Below the pieces are notes generated by a model. That model did not search any database, had not been told where the DNA came from, and saw nothing but the letters and a program-made list of their open reading frames with translations. Positions 35,425 to 44,017 of a stretch of 64,000 nucleotides of DNA are shown in pieces. This DNA comes from Massiliimicrobium timonense (GTDB taxonomy: Bacteria > Bacillota_I > Bacilli_A > Erysipelotrichales > Coprobacillaceae). Both the position numbers and the translations under genes were made by a program. How positions within the stretch are numbered: the first letter of the stretch is position 1; the number at the start of each line of letters is the position of its first letter. The stretch spans positions 62,001 to 126,000 of the forward strand of contig NZ_NFLJ01000001.1 of the NCBI RefSeq assembly GCF_002160865.1, read 5' to 3'.

Positions 35425-35655
35425 ATGAATGAATTATTAGATATTTTAAAAGATTTAAAACCGGGTGTTGATTTTGAAAATGAAAAGAATTTAATTGATG
35501 ATAGAATTTTAGATTCTTTGGATGTTATGAATTTAACGGTTGAACTCAATGATGAATTTGATATTGAAATTACACCTTTAGATATATTACCTGAAAACTT
35601 TCAATCAATAGAAACAATCTATCAGTTAATTACTCGTTTACAGGAAGATAATTAA
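35425..35655 (+). CDS. dltC: D-alanyl carrier protein
   Basis: 76-residue acyl-carrier-type protein that receives D-alanine on a phosphopantetheine arm. The attachment Ser is in the motif RILDSLDVMNL near residue 36. It begins directly after the dltA stop and overlaps dltB by one base. Gene order dltA-dltC-dltB differs from the Bacillus order A-B-C. Confidence 0.95.
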   Translation: MNELLDILKDLKPGVDFENEKNLIDDRILDSLDVMNLTVELNDEFDIEITPLDILPENFQSIETIYQLITRLQEDN

Positions 35656-37223
35656 TGGCATATACAACATATATATATTTATTACTTTTTTTAGGAAGCA
35701 CATTTTTACTTTATACAGTGTTTCCTAAAAAATATAAATGGATTGTTTTATTATCAGCAAGTTATCTTTATTACATTCTTGCAAGTCGTGTATGGATGAT
35801 TATTTTTATATTACTGACAACTATTTCTATATACATAGGTGCTATATGGTTAGATAAAATTAATGATATATTTGTATCAGTCAAAAAGTCTTTAGATCGA
35901 CAACAAAGAAAAGAATTAAAAGAGAAAATATTATGGCAAAAGAAATGTGTTGTTGTGTTTATATTGTTCATAAATCTAGGATTACTGATTTTCTTAAAAT
36001 ATTCAAACTTCTTAATAAGTTTACTTAATATCAGTATTTTAGAACAATTTCAAATTTCCATTCCACTCATTAAATTATTTTTACCACTAGGAATATCTTT
36101 TTACACATTACAAGCCATAAGTTATATAGTAGATGTTTATCGTGGGAAATATCATGCAGATGAATGTTTATCAAGAGTCGCTTTATACTTAGCGTTCTTT
36201 CCAACAATCGTAGAAGGACCTATAACAAGATATAACGAAGTAGCATATCAACTATATGAAGGTCATTCTTTTGATTATAAAAATTTTACTTTTGGATTAC
36301 AGCTTATTTTATGGGGAATGTTTAAAAAGATTGTTATTGCTGATCGAGCAAATATGCTCGTTAATTATGTCTTTGATGATTATTTAAAGTTTTCAGGTTT
36401 AAGTGTAGTGATTGCGATTATTTTTTATACAATTCAATTATATACAGAGTTTTCCGGATGTATGGATATTGTTAGAGGAAGTGCTCAACTATTTAGTATT
36501 AGACTACCAGATAATTTTAGACAGCCATTCTTTGCGAAAAGTATCAATGAATTTTGGCAACGTTGGCATATAACATTAGGTTCATGGTTAAGAGATTATG
36601 TTTTTTATAGTGTATCTTTATCAGCACCATTTAAAAGATGGAGTCAGTTTGTTAAAAAACATGGCAATGAATATGTCAGTAAACTTTTACCAGCTTCAAC
36701 AGCTTTATTTTTTGTTTGGATATGTAATGGATTATGGCATGGTGCCAGTATAAAATATGTAATGTATGGAATGTATTATTATCTATTGATGATGCTAGGT
36801 ATGTATTTAGAACCTGTTTTTATGAAAATAAAAAATGCTTTCCATATTCAAAATCAAAATAAGTTTTTTCAAATCTTTTCTATTATAAGAACTATTTTGA
36901 TTGTTAATATTGGTATGCTTATATTTAGAGCTGATACTTTATCTTCAGCATGGCATATGCTTGTATCTTGTTTTCAAGGCACAATGGATATTCCTTACAT
37001 GGGACTAGCATTGAAAGATATGATGATAGTGATTATGGGTGTTATCATTGTTTATATCATGAGTTTATTGAAGGAAAAAAATATATCTGTAAGAGAACAT
37101 ATTGCAAAGTGGCATATTGTACCACGTTGGACTTTTTATTTAACTGGATTGATGATTGTTGTGATTTTTGGTGCCTATGGTAGAGGCTATGATATTGTTA
37201 GCTTTATCTATGCACAATTCTAG
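35655..37223 (+). CDS. dltB: D-alanyl transfer protein, MBOAT family
   Basis: Polytopic membrane O-acyltransferase that moves D-alanine from DltC across the membrane. 522 residues with about eleven helices. The MBOAT signature is clear: PNIVEGPITRY-like segment (FPTIVEGPITRY near 186), FWQRWHITLGSWLRDYVFY near 297, and the catalytic His in CNGLWHGASIKY near 358. The ATG overlaps the dltC stop (TAATG). Confidence 0.95.
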   Translation: MAYTTYIYLLLFLGSTFLLYTVFPKKYKWIVLLSASYLYYILASRVWMIIFILLTTISIYIGAIWLDKINDIFVSVKKSLDRQQRKELKEKILWQKKCVVVFILFINLGLLIFLKYSNFLISLLNISILEQFQISIPLIKLFLPLGISFYTLQAISYIVDVYRGKYHADECLSRVALYLAFFPTIVEGPITRYNEVAYQLYEGHSFDYKNFTFGLQLILWGMFKKIVIADRANMLVNYVFDDYLKFSGLSVVIAIIFYTIQLYTEFSGCMDIVRGSAQLFSIRLPDNFRQPFFAKSINEFWQRWHITLGSWLRDYVFYSVSLSAPFKRWSQFVKKHGNEYVSKLLPASTALFFVWICNGLWHGASIKYVMYGMYYYLLMMLGMYLEPVFMKIKNAFHIQNQNKFFQIFSIIRTILIVNIGMLIFRADTLSSAWHMLVSCFQGTMDIPYMGLALKDMMIVIMGVIIVYIMSLLKEKNISVREHIAKWHIVPRWTFYLTGLMIVVIFGAYGRGYDIVSFIYAQF

Positions 37224-37234
37224 GAGGGATGAGG

Positions 37235-38230
37235 ATGAATAAACAGAATATGAAAAATATTTTAAAAATGATGATTTTCTTATGTTTAGTGATTACTCTT
37301 TTACATCTTTCATCTCGTATTGTAGAACCTAAACAAAATACAAAAGAATCTGGTATAAAATATGAAAATGCAAGAGGATTTTATGGTGAAAGACAAAATT
37401 CTTTAGATATTATTGCGATTGGAAATAGTGATTTATATAATGCAATGAATCCTTTACAATTATGGCATGAACAAGGAATTCCTTCTTATGTCTGTGCTGA
37501 ACCTAGTCAAAAAATTGTTGAAGCATATTCTTTATTGAAACAGACTTATTTGAATCAAACACCTCAATTAATTATATTAGAAGTAGATGAATTATTTACA
37601 AAGAGTGATGTTGATGATTTAGATATAAGTATCTCTGAAACTTTAAAAGAAATTTTTCCTGTTTTTGATTATCATAATCGTTGGAAAAATATTCAAAAGG
37701 ATGATTTTATAAAAGAAAAAGTTTATAATCAAAAGATTTTGACAAAAGGCTATAAATACTATAATAATGTTCAATCTTATAAAGGTGGAAAATCATATTT
37801 AAAGAATAAAAAGAAAAGTTCTTTAACATATACAACACAATATTATCTTAATGAATTTATAAAATATGCCAAAAACAATGGCTCACAAGTTTTATTGATG
37901 TGTTGTCCTACAGCGAATACATGGACAATGGATAAACATCATACAATCCAAAAAATTGCTGATCAATATCAATTACAATTCTTAGATTTTAATATGTTAT
38001 TAGATGATATTGATTTTGATTGGACTCATGATACAAGGGATGGTGGAAATCATCTTAATGATTTTGGAGCACAAAAAGTCACTCATTATTTAGGTAACTA
38101 TTTAAAATTACAATATCATTTTCAAGATTATCGTACACATCAAGATTATCAAAACTGGAATCAAGATTATTTAGAATATCACCAAAAATTAAAGTATTAT
38201 AAAGGAAAAAATGGTTTTATTGGAAAATAG
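37235..38230 (+). CDS. dltD: DltD-like protein of the SGNH fold
   Basis: Single-pass membrane protein completing the D-alanylation pathway. 331 residues with an N-terminal anchor (about residues 8-28). The nucleophile Ser is in GNSDLYNAM near 73 and the Asp/His pair in DGGNHLNDFG near 270. It is shorter than the 390-430 residues usual for DltD. Start at 37235 because GGAGGG then has proper spacing; 37229 would touch the ribosome site. Last gene of the operon. Confidence 0.85.
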   Translation: MNKQNMKNILKMMIFLCLVITLLHLSSRIVEPKQNTKESGIKYENARGFYGERQNSLDIIAIGNSDLYNAMNPLQLWHEQGIPSYVCAEPSQKIVEAYSLLKQTYLNQTPQLIILEVDELFTKSDVDDLDISISETLKEIFPVFDYHNRWKNIQKDDFIKEKVYNQKILTKGYKYYNNVQSYKGGKSYLKNKKKSSLTYTTQYYLNEFIKYAKNNGSQVLLMCCPTANTWTMDKHHTIQKIADQYQLQFLDFNMLLDDIDFDWTHDTRDGGNHLNDFGAQKVTHYLGNYLKLQYHFQDYRTHQDYQNWNQDYLEYHQKLKYYKGKNGFIGK

Positions 38231-38239
38231 AATTTTTTA

Positions 38240-38267
38240 TTGATTTGTCTAAGAAATATGCTATAAT
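38240..38267 (+). promoter_or_regulatory. SRP RNA promoter
   Basis: TTGATT (38240-38245), 16 bases, TATAAT (38262-38267). Confidence 0.7.
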
Positions 38268-38274
38268 ATTTCTT

Positions 38275-38359
38275 GCCATTACAATAGGCGGCTTCGAACC
38301 ATGTCAGGACCGGAAGGTAGCAGCATTAAGAATGTCCGTTTATGTGTAGTGGCTTTTTT
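38275..38359 (+). ncRNA. ffs: Signal recognition particle RNA, small bacterial type
   Basis: RNA scaffold of the SRP. The conserved apical region TGTCAGGACCGGAAGGTAGC is at about 38304-38323, followed by AGCATTAA. The ends GCCATTACA (38275-38283) and TGTAGTGGC (38345-38353) pair, followed by six T as terminator. Length about 79 bases without the Alu domain of Bacillus scRNA. Located just before tadA, as commonly seen. Confidence 0.95.
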
Positions 38360-38375
38360 CTAAGGGGTGAAAACA

Positions 38376-38828
38376 ATGAGTGATGAAGAATATATGCAAT
38401 TAGCTTATCAACAGGCTTGTTTTGCTAGAGATATGGATGAAGTTCCAATTGGTGCTATTATTGTTAAAGAAGGCGAGATTATTGCAACAGGGTATAATCG
38501 AAAAGAATCTCAGCATGATGTAACGGCACATGCAGAGATGATTGCTATAAGGAAGGCATGTCAAAAATTAAAGTCTTGGCATTTAGATGGATGTATCCTT
38601 TATTCTACTTTAGAACCATGCATTATGTGTAGTGGTGCTATCATTCAAAGTCGTATAGAAAAAGTTGTTTTTGCAGCCAAAGGACAACGTTGGCATGGTT
38701 TATCAACATTTTTGCAAAGTCATGAATTTAACCATCATCCTCAAATTGTTTCTGGTATTTTAGAGGAACAATGTTGTTTATTGTTATCACAATATTTTAA
38801 AGAAAAAAGAAAACATGATAAATCATAG
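38376..38828 (+). CDS. tadA: tRNA-specific adenosine deaminase
   Basis: Zinc enzyme converting A34 to inosine in tRNA-Arg(ACG). 150 residues. The zinc/catalytic motif HAEMIAI (near 53) and PCIMCSGAI (near 85) with the proton-shuttling Glu in HAE are all intact. ATG at 38376 behind AAGGGGTGA. In many Firmicutes it is followed by dnaX; here about 5 kb of other genes intervene. Confidence 0.95.
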   Translation: MSDEEYMQLAYQQACFARDMDEVPIGAIIVKEGEIIATGYNRKESQHDVTAHAEMIAIRKACQKLKSWHLDGCILYSTLEPCIMCSGAIIQSRIEKVVFAAKGQRWHGLSTFLQSHEFNHHPQIVSGILEEQCCLLLSQYFKEKRKHDKS

Positions 38829-38833
38829 ATTAT

Positions 38834-38864
38834 GAGAGATTTTCGTTTGGGAATCTCTTTTTTT
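38834..38864 (+). terminator. tadA terminator
   Basis: AGAGATT (38835-38841) and AATCTCT (38852-38858) with a T-run to 38864. Confidence 0.8.
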
Positions 38865-38930
38865 GTTTTTAATAGGTCACATGATAAGTCATATCATGAT
38901 TAAATTTATAAACATCGATTGATAATGTAG

Positions 38931-39038
38931 ACTTTATTGTTCAGTCAATGAAGGGTATTAAAATATATGTTTTTTGGTCAATTATAGCTCCTTTTTATTA
39001 TAAAACACCGTGAACGAAAAAGTCTACTTTATCGTTCA
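38931..39038. repeat. Direct and inverted repeats upstream of the surface cassette
   Basis: ACTTTATTGTTCA (38931-38943) and ACTTTATCGTTCA (39026-39038) are near-identical, 95 bp apart; TGAACGA (39011-39017) is the inverse of the second copy's end. A separate imperfect palindrome ATGATA/TATCAT lies at 38881-38897. They could be operator sites for the following genes. Apart from these, 38865-39065 holds no gene. Confidence 0.4.
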
Positions 39039-39065
39039 TTATGCTTATTAAAGGAAGTGATCTTT

Positions 39066-39515
39066 ATGTCTATGATTGATAAATATATGTATTTTACAGT
39101 ATCTTTTCATCCATCACAAGATCAACAATATGATGGGGAATTAAATAGCCCTTTTTTAATGAGAAGTGTTACGTTTCATCATTTAACTGATCTCATATTG
39201 ATGATGGATCAGATTATGGAATCTTGTCATATACCAGCTACTGATAATAGATATCGAACATTTAGAAGAAAACATAGTTTTTTGAATAAAGAATTAAAGT
39301 ATCGACAAATAACATCAGAAAAATTTGAAGACTATCTTCAAGAATCTATGAAAGATTATAAAGAAAATGTTTTTCAAATTAAAGTGATGTACAGGCAGCA
39401 TTATTCTTGGCAGGGAGAAATTGTATTTGAAAAAATGAATATAAGAAAGTTTTTTAGAAGTTCTTTAGAATTATTACATCTGATATATTCTACATTAGAA
39501 AAAATACATTGTTGA
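39066..39515 (+). CDS. Hypothetical cytoplasmic protein
   Basis: 149 residues, no signal peptide or membrane helix; rich in Met, His, Lys and aromatic residues. Contains RYRTFRRKHSFLNKE in the middle. I do not recognise a family. Ribosome site AAAGGAAGTGA is good, and the next gene begins at its stop codon, so it heads an operon of cell-surface genes. Confidence 0.65.
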   Translation: MSMIDKYMYFTVSFHPSQDQQYDGELNSPFLMRSVTFHHLTDLILMMDQIMESCHIPATDNRYRTFRRKHSFLNKELKYRQITSEKFEDYLQESMKDYKENVFQIKVMYRQHYSWQGEIVFEKMNIRKFFRSSLELLHLIYSTLEKIHC

Positions 39516-39520
39516 AATAT

Positions 39521-40864
39521 ATGAAGAAAATAAGTCATATTCAATTAAAGAATCCTTATTTAATGATAATTTTATTTTTAACTTTCTTTATTTTTACATT
39601 TATAGGTGCAGGAAATATTATAGTTGTTTCCTTTATGGGAATATGTCTATGTTTATTAGGGTTATTACAAGGTTCTGTGAAAGTAGATTTATGGATACTT
39701 ATTCCATTAGTTCTATATAACCTTATAAGTCTTATTTCAGGATATAGAATTTATGGAAATACAATTACTGGTTTTTCATCTACACAATTTATTTTTCCTC
39801 TTATTTATTTACTTGTGAGTTATTTACAAAAGAATGAAAGATATATTCTTCAAATGTTATGTTCTCTTTGGGTAGGAATTATAGCTTTTCTTGGAATAGG
39901 TGAATTTGTTGTTGAAGCATTCTATGGAAATGCATCAAGAATATCTGGATTATTAGGAAATCCCAATGCAATGGGAGCTATTCTTATGATAGGATGGTTT
40001 TCTATAAAAAGTTGTTTATTCAAAATGGAAGATGGTCTGATTCTTAAACGAATTCTTTATTTTTTTGAATCTATTATACTTGTGGCATTATCTTTAACTT
40101 TATCTATTGGAAGTTTTGGAGCATTAGGAATAGGTGTTATAGGAATGACTTTATATGGAAAACAAAGTTTTTCTTACTTTTTAAAACAACTTTCCACTAT
40201 TATTTTATCATTTGCATGTGGTTTACTTCTTTATATTGCAGGAAGTTATACAAATTGGTTTGGACTCGTTGTTGTGATTTTGATTTATATTTGTTTATTT
40301 TCTTGGTATAGAGAGAAACTCAACGAATGTTTATCAAAATATTCTGTATTACCTATTTTATTATGCTCAGTTGGAATCTTAGGATTGGGAATTTTAGTTA
40401 TTTTAAGACCTAATGCATTTGCGACATTGAGCGAACGCTTAGCTATGATTAAAGATGGATTTCAATATTTATGGATTCACCCTATTTTAGGAATGGGACC
40501 ATATCAGTGGAGAATTTATAATCTACATTCTGGAGGACAGTATTTTAATACTTGGCATATTCATAATATTTTTGTACATGTTGCTGTTGAATTAGGAATG
40601 ATAGCATTCTTCATGTTATTGATTATTGTGGTTAGACATTTTATGAAAAAAGAAGATATGGCTCAACGAGGTGCTTTTATTGCAATATTGGTTCATAATC
40701 TTATGGATACGAGTTTCTTTTATATAGCAACTATCCCATTTTTAATCATGATTTCTCATCAAAATGATCATTATACTAAGAACTTAAATAAACTCACAAC
40801 AAGAATAATCTTTTGTTTATTATTGTTTTTATTTAGTTCGAATCTTATGCAATGTTTTCTATAA
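39521..40864 (+). CDS. O-antigen ligase/polymerase-like membrane protein
   Basis: About 447 residues with eleven or twelve hydrophobic helices. The pattern of Wzy/WaaL-type polysaccharide ligases is visible: a large loop near residues 305-350 with GMGPYQWRIYNLHSGG and HIHNIFVHVAVELGM, where the His and Glu positions match the family. Likely joins or polymerises a surface glycan. It starts at or just after the previous stop; TTG 39509/39512 are alternative starts. Substrate unknown. Confidence 0.8.
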   Translation: MKKISHIQLKNPYLMIILFLTFFIFTFIGAGNIIVVSFMGICLCLLGLLQGSVKVDLWILIPLVLYNLISLISGYRIYGNTITGFSSTQFIFPLIYLLVSYLQKNERYILQMLCSLWVGIIAFLGIGEFVVEAFYGNASRISGLLGNPNAMGAILMIGWFSIKSCLFKMEDGLILKRILYFFESIILVALSLTLSIGSFGALGIGVIGMTLYGKQSFSYFLKQLSTIILSFACGLLLYIAGSYTNWFGLVVVILIYICLFSWYREKLNECLSKYSVLPILLCSVGILGLGILVILRPNAFATLSERLAMIKDGFQYLWIHPILGMGPYQWRIYNLHSGGQYFNTWHIHNIFVHVAVELGMIAFFMLLIIVVRHFMKKEDMAQRGAFIAILVHNLMDTSFFYIATIPFLIMISHQNDHYTKNLNKLTTRIIFCLLLFLFSSNLMQCFL

Positions 40865-40873
40865 GGCAGGTGA

Positions 40874-41557
40874 ATGTTTTTGAAGAATAAATCATTACGA
40901 TTCTTTTCTATATTCTTTCTTATCTTTTGTATTTTAACTGCTATAACATTTTATGGTGTTTATCTTAAAAAACAATCTCTGCCACCTTATATAGGAAAAG
41001 ATTTAACAACAAAAGAAATGAACGAAGTTATCAAAAGAAATAGTCCATTAACATCATATGTTCATTTGACAGAAAATGCAGATTTTCCTCGTCAATCTAA
41101 AATAAAAAAGATTACCATACATCATATGGGTGCCAATTTAACTTTAGAGAAATTAGGTGAATCTTTTAGTAAGAGGGATAGACAAGCTTCATCTAATTAT
41201 GCCATTGATGATCATGGAAACGTCGCTTTGTATGTAGAAGAAGAAAATCGTGCATGGACAAGTGCTAATGCTGATAATGATCATCAAGCCATAACAATCG
41301 AAGTTGCAAATGAAACGATAGGGGGTGATTGGAAAATCAGTAATCAGTCTTATCAAAAACTGATTGATTTATGTGTTGATATTTGTCAGCGTCATTCTAT
41401 TGAAAAATTAGTTTATACTGGTGATAAAAACGGAAATCTAACCATGCATAAAATGTTTGATGCTGATACAATATGTCCCGGTCCTTATTTGGAAAGTAAA
41501 ATGGCTGATATTGCTAAATCAGTCAATGAAAAATTAGAAAATGAAACGAAAGGATGA
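40874..41557 (+). CDS. N-acetylmuramoyl-L-alanine amidase (Amidase_2/PGRP fold)
   Basis: 227-residue peptidoglycan amidase with an N-terminal membrane anchor (about residues 8-30). Zinc ligands are likely the first His of TIHHMGA (near 80), the His in TMHKMF (near 195) and the Cys in DADTICPG (near 205), with SSNYAIDDHGNVALYV and TIEVANE as the typical core. Anchored on the outer face, it would cut stem peptides. ATG 40874 or TTG 40880 may be the start. Confidence 0.88.
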   Translation: MFLKNKSLRFFSIFFLIFCILTAITFYGVYLKKQSLPPYIGKDLTTKEMNEVIKRNSPLTSYVHLTENADFPRQSKIKKITIHHMGANLTLEKLGESFSKRDRQASSNYAIDDHGNVALYVEEENRAWTSANADNDHQAITIEVANETIGGDWKISNQSYQKLIDLCVDICQRHSIEKLVYTGDKNGNLTMHKMFDADTICPGPYLESKMADIAKSVNEKLENETKG

Positions 41558-41564
41558 GTATAAA

Positions 41565-43142
41565 ATGAATCATACTGAAAACTATAAGAAATATGCTTAT
41601 CGTAGTCTTTTGATAATGATGCTAGGAGTTGTTTTCTTTATATTATTTGGGAGTCGATTAATTTCTCAAAATGTATATGCCTCATATGATCCAAGTAAAA
41701 CTTATATTGACGCAGATATTTTAAAGTTCGAAAAAGTATGGCTGGAGGATCAGGAAGAAAATAGACCAAATGATATTAAATTTACAGTTAAACTTGCAAA
41801 ACATGACAATAAACCTGATGAAATAAAAGAGATAGTTTTAGATAAAAATAATGGATGGAAATCTGAAATAATATGTAATAAAACAGATAGTAATCAATAC
41901 GCAGGTTATTGGCCTGATACAATTAAAGAAATAGTAGTTGATGGATATGAGTATATGGGAGAATCTGAACCTATTATATCATACGAAGGACAAACAAAGA
42001 TAGTAACTATTACACTGGAAAATAAAAAGCTTCCTACTGGTAATCTCATTGTATCAAAGGATGTTAATGGAAATAAGGGAGATACAAATAAAGATTTCCA
42101 TTTTACAGTAACATTAAGTGATACGTCAATTAATGGAACATATGGTGACATGACATTTAATGATGGAGTAGCTACATTTACATTAAAAGATAATGAAAGT
42201 CTAACAGCAACATCACTTCCAACAGGAATCACTTATGAAGTTATTGAACAGGAAGCTAATCAAGATGGATATATCACAACATCTACTGGAACAACAGGTA
42301 AAATTCAAAAAGATGTGACATCAAAGGCTGAATTTGTAAATACAAAGAATGAATATGGAAGTTTAACAGTATCAAAGGATGTTAATGGAAATAAGGGAGA
42401 TACAAATAAAGATTTCCATTTTACAGTAAAATTAAGTGATTCATCTATTAATGGAACATATGGAGATATGACATTTAAAAATGGTGTAGCAACCTTTACA
42501 TTAAAGGATAATGAAAGCATAACAGCAACATCACTTCCAACAGGAATCACTTATCAGGTTATTGAACAGGAAGCCAATCAAAATGGGTATATAACAACAT
42601 CTACAGGGACAACAGGTGAAATTCAAAAAAATGTGACATCAAAGGCTGAATTTATAAATACAAAGAATGAGTATGGAAGTTTAACAGTATCAAAGGACGT
42701 TAATGGAAATAAGGGAGATACAAATAAAGATTTCCATTTTACAGTAACATTAAGTGATACATCAATTAATGGAACATATGGAGATATGACATTTAAAGAC
42801 GGTATAGCAACCTTTACATTAAAAGATAATGAAAGTCTAACAGCAACGTCACTTCCAACAGGAATCAGTTATAAAGTTATTGAACAGGAAGCTAATCAAG
42901 ATGGATATATAACAACATCTATAAATGAGGAAGGTTATATTTTAAATAATCAAAATATAAAAGTTGATTTTGTTAATACTAAAGAAGTGGAACCACAAAG
43001 CTCTAATCAGACACCACCAGAAAATAATCATCAATCTCAACCCCAAACAGGTGATGATAGTGCATTGATGGTTTATATGTCTTTAGGTTTAATGAGTGGA
43101 TTATCAGCTTTAGGATTAATTTTATTAAAGAAAAAAGCATAA
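41565..43142 (+). CDS. Sortase-anchored surface protein with three Cna_B-like repeats
   Basis: 525 residues. Signal/anchor helix near 15-40, a unique domain to about 158, three repeats of exactly 106 residues (nucleotide starts 42039, 42357, 42675) and a C-terminal sorting signal PQTG followed by a hydrophobic helix and KKKA. Each repeat begins with VSKDVNGNKGDTNKDFHF and contains YEVIEQEANQDGY and F(V/I)NTK; the Lys, Glu and Asn are placed as in Cna_B/SpaA-type domains with internal isopeptide bonds. Likely a pilin-like or adhesive stalk. Confidence 0.85.
   Translation: MNHTENYKKYAYRSLLIMMLGVVFFILFGSRLISQNVYASYDPSKTYIDADILKFEKVWLEDQEENRPNDIKFTVKLAKHDNKPDEIKEIVLDKNNGWKSEIICNKTDSNQYAGYWPDTIKEIVVDGYEYMGESEPIISYEGQTKIVTITLENKKLPTGNLIVSKDVNGNKGDTNKDFHFTVTLSDTSINGTYGDMTFNDGVATFTLKDNESLTATSLPTGITYEVIEQEANQDGYITTSTGTTGKIQKDVTSKAEFVNTKNEYGSLTVSKDVNGNKGDTNKDFHFTVKLSDSSINGTYGDMTFKNGVATFTLKDNESITATSLPTGITYQVIEQEANQNGYITTSTGTTGEIQKNVTSKAEFINTKNEYGSLTVSKDVNGNKGDTNKDFHFTVTLSDTSINGTYGDMTFKDGIATFTLKDNESLTATSLPTGISYKVIEQEANQDGYITTSINEEGYILNNQNIKVDFVNTKEVEPQSSNQTPPENNHQSQPQTGDDSALMVYMSLGLMSGLSALGLILLKKKA
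42039..42992 (+). repeat. Three 318-bp tandem repeats inside the surface protein gene
   Basis: Periodicity is exactly 318 bp with long identical stretches (for example GGGAGATACAAATAAAGATT in all three). High DNA identity means copy number could change by recombination. Confidence 0.9.
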
Positions 43143-43148
43143 ATTATT

Positions 43149-43178
43149 GAGGGATTCTTTTGATGAAGAATCTCTTTT
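43149..43178 (+). terminator. Terminator of the surface cassette
   Basis: GGGATTCTT and AAGAATCTC stem with a TTTT run. Confidence 0.65.
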
Positions 43179-43261
43179 GTTATGGGGAAATGTTGTTTTA
43201 TTATCAATAGTTCAATATTTTTTCATATAAATATGATAAAATATATATAGAGGTGATAAAT

Positions 43262-43954
43262 ATGGATCAACGTATGTTAACTGAGCAGTTTGATTATGAA
43301 AATTTTTTATTAAAAGTGCTAAGATGGGTATTTGTAGGGGTTGCTGTTACAGCAGTGACTTCTATTGTTGTGATATTATCTGGGGTAATTAATTATTTGA
43401 TTGATTTTTATTTTCCAGTATTGTTTATTTCTGTTATTGTTGAAATTGCTTTTGTTTGGGTGATAGGTAAGAAACTTCAAAATCATGGAGATCAAGTTTC
43501 TTATGTCATGGCAAAGAGATATTTTATTCTTTATTCAATAGTTAATGGTGTGGTTTTTTCTTTTATTCTTTCAGTTATTTCTGTTTATATTACAGCATTA
43601 GCTTTTGCCTTAACATGTGCTTATTTTGGATTATTATATACTATTACAAAGTATACAAGTTCAGATTTCTCTTTTATAGCAAAAGTATGTGTTGCTGTTT
43701 TACCAATCTTAATTATTGGATATATCATTTTAATGTTTATTCAAGCACCTGCTCTTTATTATATTATTGTTTTGATTGATTTGGCTGTATTTACAGGAAT
43801 AACGCTCTATGATTTAAAAAAAATTTCAACAGTTTATCATCAATCTTTGGAAAATCAAAGAGAAGGTTTAGCTTTAATGTGTGCTTTAAATCTGTATCTT
43901 GACTTTGTTAATATATTCATTGATATTTTAATGTTAATCAGTGATAATAATTAA
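43262..43954 (+). CDS. Bax inhibitor-1/YccA-like membrane protein
   Basis: 230 residues with seven hydrophobic helices. The last helix LCALNLYLDFVNIFIDILMLIS carries the family hallmark, and FTGITLYDLKKI precedes it. BI-1 family members are thought to be membrane channels or regulators of quality control; the bacterial role is uncertain. ATG at 43262 after GAGGTG. Own transcription unit between the surface cassette and dnaX. Confidence 0.85.
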   Translation: MDQRMLTEQFDYENFLLKVLRWVFVGVAVTAVTSIVVILSGVINYLIDFYFPVLFISVIVEIAFVWVIGKKLQNHGDQVSYVMAKRYFILYSIVNGVVFSFILSVISVYITALAFALTCAYFGLLYTITKYTSSDFSFIAKVCVAVLPILIIGYIILMFIQAPALYYIIVLIDLAVFTGITLYDLKKISTVYHQSLENQREGLALMCALNLYLDFVNIFIDILMLISDNN

Positions 43955-43956
43955 TT

Positions 43957-43982
43957 AAGGGTATCGTAAGGTACCTTTTTTT
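43957..43982 (+). terminator. Terminator after the BI-1-like gene
   Basis: AGGGTA and TACCTT pair with one G-U, followed by a long T-run. Confidence 0.6.
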
Positions 43983-44017
43983 GTGTTATAATGTGACAGT
44001 ATAAGGAGTTGATACAT

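Noticed and set aside
42030-42870. Internal LPTG sequences in the wall protein as sortase signals
   Set aside because: They are part of each Cna_B-like repeat (SLPTGI) and are not followed by a hydrophobic helix and basic tail; only the C-terminal PQTG is.
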